Shown here: piece after piece, positions 6,290 to 12,061 of the stretch
How positions within the stretch are numbered: the stretch's first letter is position 1
Layout of the letters: each line of letters opens with the position of its first letter
NCBI GenBank assembly: GCA_900544385.1
Contig: UQVD01000058.1
Location: 1 to 12,061, forward strand
From: an uncultured Collinsella sp.
GTDB lineage: Bacteria > Actinomycetota > Coriobacteriia > Coriobacteriales > Coriobacteriaceae
DNA: 12,061 bases
Direction of reading: 5' to 3'
Translations under genes and position numbers: made by a program
The notes under the pieces: generated by a model
Database searches by the model: none
Told to the model about the DNA's origin: nothing
The model's input: the letters and a program-made list of their open reading frames with translations, nothing else

Positions 6290-7708
6290 CTAGCGGTCGG
6301 CGAGCGGCTTGTACTCCAGCGGCTCGATAACCGGGCGATACGCGGGACGGATGATGCGGTGCGCGCAGAAGAGCTCTTCCATGCGGTGCGCCGACCAGCC
6401 GGCCATGCGGGCGACGGCGAACAGCGGCGTAAAAAGTGTCTCGGGCACGCCGAGCATCTTGTAGATAAAGCCTGTGTACAGGTCGATGTTGGCGCAGATA
6501 GGCTTGGTCATGCCGTGGTCGCGCATCACCTGCGGTGCCAGGCGCTCGATGCGCTCGATGAGCGCGAACTCATCGCCCAGGTCCTTCTTGGCGGCAAGTG
6601 TGCGTGCGTAGTGGCGGCAGACCTCGGCTCGCGGGTCGCTGAGCGTGTAGACGGCGTGGCCCATGCCGTAGATGAGACCCGTGCCGTCGAAGGCCTGTTT
6701 GTCGAGAATCTTGCCCAGGTAGGCTGCGACCTCGTCCTCGTCCTCCCAATTGGAGACATGCGCACGGATGTCCTCGTGCATGGACACGACCTTGGCGTTG
6801 GCGCCGCCGTGGCGCGGGCCCTTGAGCGAGCCGATAGCCGCGGCGTAGGCGGAATACGGATCGGTGGCCGAGGAGGATAGTACGCGGCAGGCAAACGTGG
6901 AGTTGTTGCCGCCGCCGTGCTCGGCATGCAGCATGAGCATCACGTCGAGCAGCATGGCTTCGTCGCGGGTGAATGCCATGCCGCCGCGCAACACCTGCAG
7001 GATGGTCTCGGCGGTGGAGAGGCCGGGTGTGGGGTGCGGGACATGAACCTCGGAGCCGCGGCGCTTGGCGACCGAGGCCATATGCGCGAAGGCGGCGATG
7101 CGGGGGAGACGGGCGAGCATGGAGATGGCGACGTCGATTTCGTGCTCGGGTGTAATGGCGTCGGGCTCGGCGTCGAAGGCGTAGAGCAGCAGCACGGCGC
7201 GCTGAAGCACATTCATGATGCTCGACGACACCGTGGTCATGGGGAACTCGCGGACGTATTCGTCGCTCAGATGCCTAAAAGCATCCAGGCGTCCGCAAAA
7301 ACCGTCGAGCTCCTCTTTGGTGGGCAGTGAGCCCGTGATGAGCAGGTAGGCGACCTCTTCGTAGCCATAGCGATCCTCGGCCTGGGCGTTGTTGACCAGG
7401 TCCTCGATGCTGTAGCCACGAAGCGTGAGTTTGCCCTGATCGGGCACGACCTTTCCGTCGACCTTGTTGTAGCCATGCACATCCGAGATACGGGTGAGAC
7501 CCGCGACCACGCCCGAGCCGTCGGCATTGCGCAGGCCGCGCTTGACGTTGTGCTCTACGAACAGGTCCTCGTCGTACGGGGCGGTCGGCAGGCCGTGGTA
7601 GAGGTTTTCGCTTTCGGGCGAAATCTGACGGCTCGCCTCGTAATCCAGAACCAGGCGGCTCAGGTGATCGTCGAAGCGGTAGTAGATTTTCTTGGCGTCG
7701 TAGGCCAT
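6290..7708 (-). CDS. gltA: Citrate synthase
   Basis: The enzyme condenses acetyl-CoA with oxaloacetate to citrate. In a fermentative anaerobe this probably feeds 2-oxoglutarate and glutamate synthesis rather than a full cycle (inference). The catalytic residues are all present: H300 in GPRHGGAN, H351 in GMGHAVY and D409 in CANIDLYTG. The oxaloacetate-binding H264 lies in LHAEHGGGNNSTF, and the late arginine block ARMAGWSAHRMEE is at 433-445. At 472 aa it is longer than typical bacterial enzymes (about 370-430). The extra is an N-terminal stretch of about 60 residues before the conserved GLTRISDVHGY region. A 2-methylcitrate synthase role cannot be excluded from motifs alone. The ATG at 7708 follows GAGAGGAG by five bases. 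It lies 77 bases after the ACT gene with no terminator between, so co-transcription is likely. Confidence 0.96.
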   Translation of the reverse strand: MAYDAKKIYYRFDDHLSRLVLDYEASRQISPESENLYHGLPTAPYDEDLFVEHNVKRGLRNADGSGVVAGLTRISDVHGYNKVDGKVVPDQGKLTLRGYSIEDLVNNAQAEDRYGYEEVAYLLITGSLPTKEELDGFCGRLDAFRHLSDEYVREFPMTTVSSSIMNVLQRAVLLLYAFDAEPDAITPEHEIDVAISMLARLPRIAAFAHMASVAKRRGSEVHVPHPTPGLSTAETILQVLRGGMAFTRDEAMLLDVMLMLHAEHGGGNNSTFACRVLSSSATDPYSAYAAAIGSLKGPRHGGANAKVVSMHEDIRAHVSNWEDEDEVAAYLGKILDKQAFDGTGLIYGMGHAVYTLSDPRAEVCRHYARTLAAKKDLGDEFALIERIERLAPQVMRDHGMTKPICANIDLYTGFIYKMLGVPETLFTPLFAVARMAGWSAHRMEELFCAHRIIRPAYRPVIEPLEYKPLADR

Positions 7709-7785
7709 GCGCGCTCCTCTCCGGTCCGCTTTGGGGCCGCGCGCTTGGACGATATGACGTCAAGCTGCCCCGAGCGGCTTGTTCG

Positions 7786-8073
7786 CTACAGGCGGTACAT
7801 AAAGTTAAAGACGTCCTCGCGCTGAATGGACACGTTGACGCCCGAAAGCTCGCCGGCCTCGGCCAGGGCCTTCTGCAGCTCGGCGAAGTCGAGCTTGGAC
7901 TCGGCGGTGTCGGCCAGCATGGTCATGGTGAAGATGTCCTCGATAATGGACTGCGTGATGTCGCGGATGTCGACGTTGGCCTCGCCCAGAACACGGGTGA
8001 CGCCGGCGACGATACCGGGGCGGTTCTTGCCAAGGACGGTGATGACGATGCGGGAGGACGAGATCTCGGCCAT
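7786..8073 (-). CDS. ACT-domain protein, UPF0237 family
   Basis: A 95-aa single ACT domain, of the small regulatory fold that often binds amino acids. The start ISSSRIVITVLGKNRPGIVAG, with GVTRVLGEANVDI next and an ending IQREDVFNFMYRL, matches the UPF0237 pattern known from Gram-positive bacteria. In many of them this gene sits beside a UPF0210 (PFL-like) gene; here the neighbour is gltA. No catalytic domain is attached, so it is probably a ligand sensor or binding subunit; the ligand is unknown. The ATG at 8073 is preceded by GAAAGGG six bases upstream. It is the first gene of the probable ACT-gltA transcript and is divergent from rpmE. Confidence 0.9.
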   Translation of the reverse strand: MAEISSSRIVITVLGKNRPGIVAGVTRVLGEANVDIRDITQSIIEDIFTMTMLADTAESKLDFAELQKALAEAGELSGVNVSIQREDVFNFMYRL

Positions 8074-8119
8074 GGGAAACCCTTTCGCGTGTTGGCGGCG
8101 CGCGGGGGCGCTCCGCTAC

Positions 8120-8142
8120 GGTACAGTGTTCATCATTGTACC
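8120..8142 (-). promoter_or_regulatory. Promoter -10 with overlapping dyad upstream of the ACT-gltA transcript
   Basis: GGTACA (8120-8125) and TGTACC (8137-8142) are perfect inverted half-sites separated by 11 bases. On the minus strand the distal half-site contains TACAAT (8140-8135), a good -10. A -35 at 17 bases (TGCCCT) is poor. The arrangement could be an operator overlapping a promoter. The function is inferred from sequence form only. Confidence 0.4.
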
Positions 8143-8286
8143 TGTCTGGCGCAAAAAAGGGCACCTTTGCTGCGGCGTTACACGTCTGCAACATGGGAGA
8201 AGGGGCAAAGGCGCCCGTTTGCCGCGATTCGTCGTGTCGTCTGCCGTGCCTTGGGCGCGATGCACAACGCAAAGACCGTGAACCTT
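8143..8286. other. Divergent intergenic region between the ACT gene and rpmE, no gene seen
   Basis: The whole 326-base gap (8074-8399) holds the ACT promoter on one side and the rpmE promoter and leader on the other. The middle part shows only small hairpins: GGCAAA/TTTGCC at 8204-8223, and AAAGG/CCTTT at 8157-8169 with a short minus-strand T-run. Open frames crossing it lack ribosome sites and family-like sequence. No tRNA-like cloverleaf or GTTCGA box is visible. Confidence 0.6.
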
Positions 8287-8315
8287 TTGTGGGACGCTCG
8301 ACGCCGTGGTACCAT
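8287..8315 (+). promoter_or_regulatory. Probable rpmE promoter
   Basis: TTGTGG at 8287-8292 is a partial -35. A 17-base spacer leads to an extended -10, TGGTACCAT, with TACCAT at 8310-8315. Transcription would start near 8322, giving a leader of about 78 bases before the rpmE start. Confidence 0.6.
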
Positions 8316-8328
8316 AGCCGAGTTTGTT

Positions 8329-8377
8329 GTCTTGGTCGGAAACCAAGACGCCTTATGCGCTGATCGGTAACCAGCGC
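8329..8377 (+). promoter_or_regulatory. Two-hairpin leader of rpmE (candidate L31 ribosomal-protein leader)
   Basis: Hairpin A is GTCTTGGT (8329-8336) with ACCAAGAC (8342-8349) around CGGAA. Hairpin B is GCGCTG (8357-8362) with CAGCGC (8372-8377) around a nine-base loop. The two tops resemble each other (GGTCGGAAACC and GATCGGTAACC). They fill most of the leader just before the Shine-Dalgarno TAAGGAG (8386-8392). Ribosomal-protein leaders for L31 have been proposed in several bacterial groups, including, as I recall, Coriobacteria. I cannot test this sequence against that model. Confidence 0.5.
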
Positions 8378-8399
8378 CTGACCAATAAGGAGTCCTACC

Positions 8400-8825
8400 A
8401 TGAAGCAGGGTATCCATCCCCAGTATGTCGAGTGCACGGTGACGTGCTCCTGCGGCAACACCTTCAAGACGCACGCTACCGTGTCCGAGATGAAGGTCGA
8501 GCTTTGCAACGAGTGCCACCCGTTCTACACCGGCCAGCAGAAGTTCGTCGACACCGGTGGACGCGTCCAGCGCTTCGCCGACAAGTTCGGTGGCGCCGCT
8601 GCCGCTCAGCTCAAGAAGGCCGAGGAGGCCAAGGCTGCTAAGGCCGCCAAGGCTGCTGAGGCCGAGGCTGCTCGCAAGGCCGCCGCTGAGGCTAAGGCTG
8701 CCGAGAAGGCTAAGCGTGCCGCTAAGTTTGCCGAGGAGGCTGCCAAGCAGGCCGCCGAGGCTCCCGCAGAGGCTCCCGTCGAGGAGGCCGCTGCCGAGGC
8801 CGAGACCACCGAGGCTGCTGAGTAA
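8400..8825 (+). CDS. rpmE: 50S ribosomal protein bL31 with long Ala/Lys/Glu-rich C-terminal tail
   Basis: Residues 1 to about 65 are a standard bL31: MKQGIHPQY, then a zinc-binding set C16-x-C18 ... C36-x-x-C39 (the C+ form), then HPFYTGQQKFVDTGGRVQRF. bL31 lies at the bridge between the ribosomal subunits near the central protuberance. The ordinary protein ends around residue 66-70, but this one runs to 141 aa. The extra roughly 75 residues are almost only A, K and E with some R and P. Residues about 66-117 have mixed charge and are probably helical; the last 20 or so are acidic (PAEAPVEEAAAEAETTEAAE). No function for the tail can be read off. The start is set by TAAGGAG seven bases before the ATG. 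The gene is monocistronic, with its own promoter, structured leader and strong terminator. Confidence 0.96.
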   Translation: MKQGIHPQYVECTVTCSCGNTFKTHATVSEMKVELCNECHPFYTGQQKFVDTGGRVQRFADKFGGAAAAQLKKAEEAKAAKAAKAAEAEAARKAAAEAKAAEKAKRAAKFAEEAAKQAAEAPAEAPVEEAAAEAETTEAAE

Positions 8826-8860
8826 ATAGCTCGCCGCGGAAACACTCGCATTCATGGCAA

Positions 8861-8902
8861 AAGGGCCGCGCATCCATTTGGGTGCGCGGCCCTTATCTTT
8901 TT
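8861..8902 (+). terminator. Intrinsic terminator of rpmE
   Basis: AAGGGCCGCGCA (8861-8872) pairs perfectly with TGCGCGGCCCTT (8883-8894). Three further pairs (one G-T) close a short loop. TTATCTTTTT follows, with T5 at 8898-8902. The hairpin starts 35 bases after the rpmE stop. Confidence 0.94.
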
Positions 8903-8903
8903 A

Positions 8904-8970
8904 TTGGTGCAAACCAACCTGTCCCCATTGCACCAGGTTGGTGCGAAGGGAACAGGTTGGTTTGCACCAA
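8904..8970. repeat. Long near-perfect palindrome 3 (32-position arms)
   Basis: Bases 8904-8935 pair with 8939-8970 around a GGT loop. The outer 19 pairs (TTGGTGCAAACCAACCTGT with its complement) are perfect. The inner part has two mismatches and one wobble. GTCCCC (8921-8926) lies in the left arm; the matching right-arm segment is GGGAAC. The structure starts one base after the T5 of the rpmE terminator and has no outgoing U-tract in either direction. Like palindromes 1 and 2, it is best read as a dispersed palindromic repeat. Confidence 0.88.
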
Positions 8971-9166
8971 ATGGCAGAGAGACGGCGTTTTCCAAGATAA
9001 AAGCTGCCAAAATAAACCAGTCTCTTTTTAGCAGGTTGGTCGTAGTTATTACGTGGTCGAGCGTGTCGACCGCATAGGCGACGCCTTGTTTGGCTAAAGT
9101 ACAAATATCTGTGTTTAACTCGTCCAAGGTTTCATGCCGCGGGCGATGGCCAAAAAGGAAAACCAC
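8971..9166. other. AT-richer intergenic stretch upstream of secA
   Basis: This region is clearly richer in A/T than the surrounding genes. It holds a small hairpin GGTCGA/TCGACC (9055-9071) and T/A-rich sequence near 9086-9120 (TTGTTT, TACAAA) where the secA promoter probably lies; no -35/-10 pair with good spacing stands out. A minus-strand open frame runs from 9166 through this stretch, the palindrome and the rpmE terminator. It has no ribosome site that I can defend and I do not call it a gene. Confidence 0.45.
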
Positions 9167-11973
<2,807 letters not shown>

Positions 11974-11974
<1 letters not shown>

Positions 11975-12061
11975 TGGCCGAGACTCTAGAGGTAACTCCC
12001 GCCGAGTTGGACGCGTTTGCGGACCGACTCGGCGAGGTCGAGTCGTATCTCCATTTGGACG
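11974..12061 (+). CDS. prfB: Peptide chain release factor 2 (RF2), 5' end only
   Basis: The reading frame opens at ATG 11974, sharing its A with the secA stop (TAATG). AGGAA (11963-11967) lies six bases upstream. The 29 visible codons read MAETLEVTPAELDAF, then ADRLGEVESYLHLD. This is in register with the N-terminal helix of RF2, and secA-prfB is a common gene order. RF2 recognises UGA and UAA stops. In E. coli prfB the segment corresponding to Y25-L26 carries the CTT-TGA-C programmed frameshift; here it reads TAT CTC CAT with no stop in frame. The identification depends on context and a short stretch, since the GGQ and SPF motifs lie beyond the window. Confidence 0.8.

Noticed and set aside
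8178..8873. Minus-strand Leu/Ser/Gly-rich frame opposite rpmE
   Set aside because: It is the complement of the Ala/Lys/Glu repeat codons of the bL31 tail, with low-complexity composition and no gene signals.
9134..9166. Upstream secA start (MPRAMAKKENH extension)
   Set aside because: No proper ribosome site precedes 9134, whereas AAGGA lies seven bases before 9167, where the family-typical MGFMSKLLSFG begins.

Overview
The window is high-GC, mostly strongly C/G-ending in codon third positions, and reads as ordinary chromosome of an actinobacterium, most likely a gut Coriobacteriia close to Collinsella. This rests on the protein style (SecA, KMSKS-type TyrRS, an adenine deaminase, bL31 with a long Ala/Lys/Glu tail), the secA-prfB order and general familiarity. 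No 16S or marker comparison was possible. The first 29 bases are not genomic: they are Illumina Nextera/Tn5 adapter, so base 1 is the end of an assembled contig.

Layout, left to right. A 5'-truncated U32-family gene (Fe-S RNA-hydroxylase-type 'peptidase', + strand) is followed by tyrS (+) with a short structured leader and a strong terminator. Next is a perfect 35-bp-arm palindrome, then adeC (adenine deaminase, +), whose short leader contains a terminator-like hairpin. Convergent to adeC is a minus-strand block: an ACT-domain protein (UPF0237), gltA (citrate synthase), then a Cof-type HAD phosphatase. ACT and gltA look like one transcript; the HAD gene lies just past the gltA terminator. Divergent from the ACT gene is rpmE (bL31, +), with a two-hairpin leader and a long low-complexity tail. 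A third palindrome follows, then secA (+), which overlaps the start of prfB (+, cut by the window end).

The genes are housekeeping: tRNA charging, protein synthesis, protein export, purine salvage, and citrate synthesis probably feeding glutamate. I found no CRISPR array, prophage, transposase gene, tRNA, rRNA or defence system.

The most interesting unexplained signal is a set of three intergenic palindromes (about 3228-3314, 5283-5350 and 8904-8970). Each begins only one or two bases after a T-run that ends a terminator-like hairpin, two of them strong terminators and one weak. All three carry a GGGGAC/GTCCCC-type core. They look like a dispersed, non-autonomous palindromic repeat family that inserts at terminator T-tracts. 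Secondary points are the possible adeC attenuator, the rpmE leader and bL31 tail, and the lack of the classical RF2 frameshift site in the visible part of prfB.
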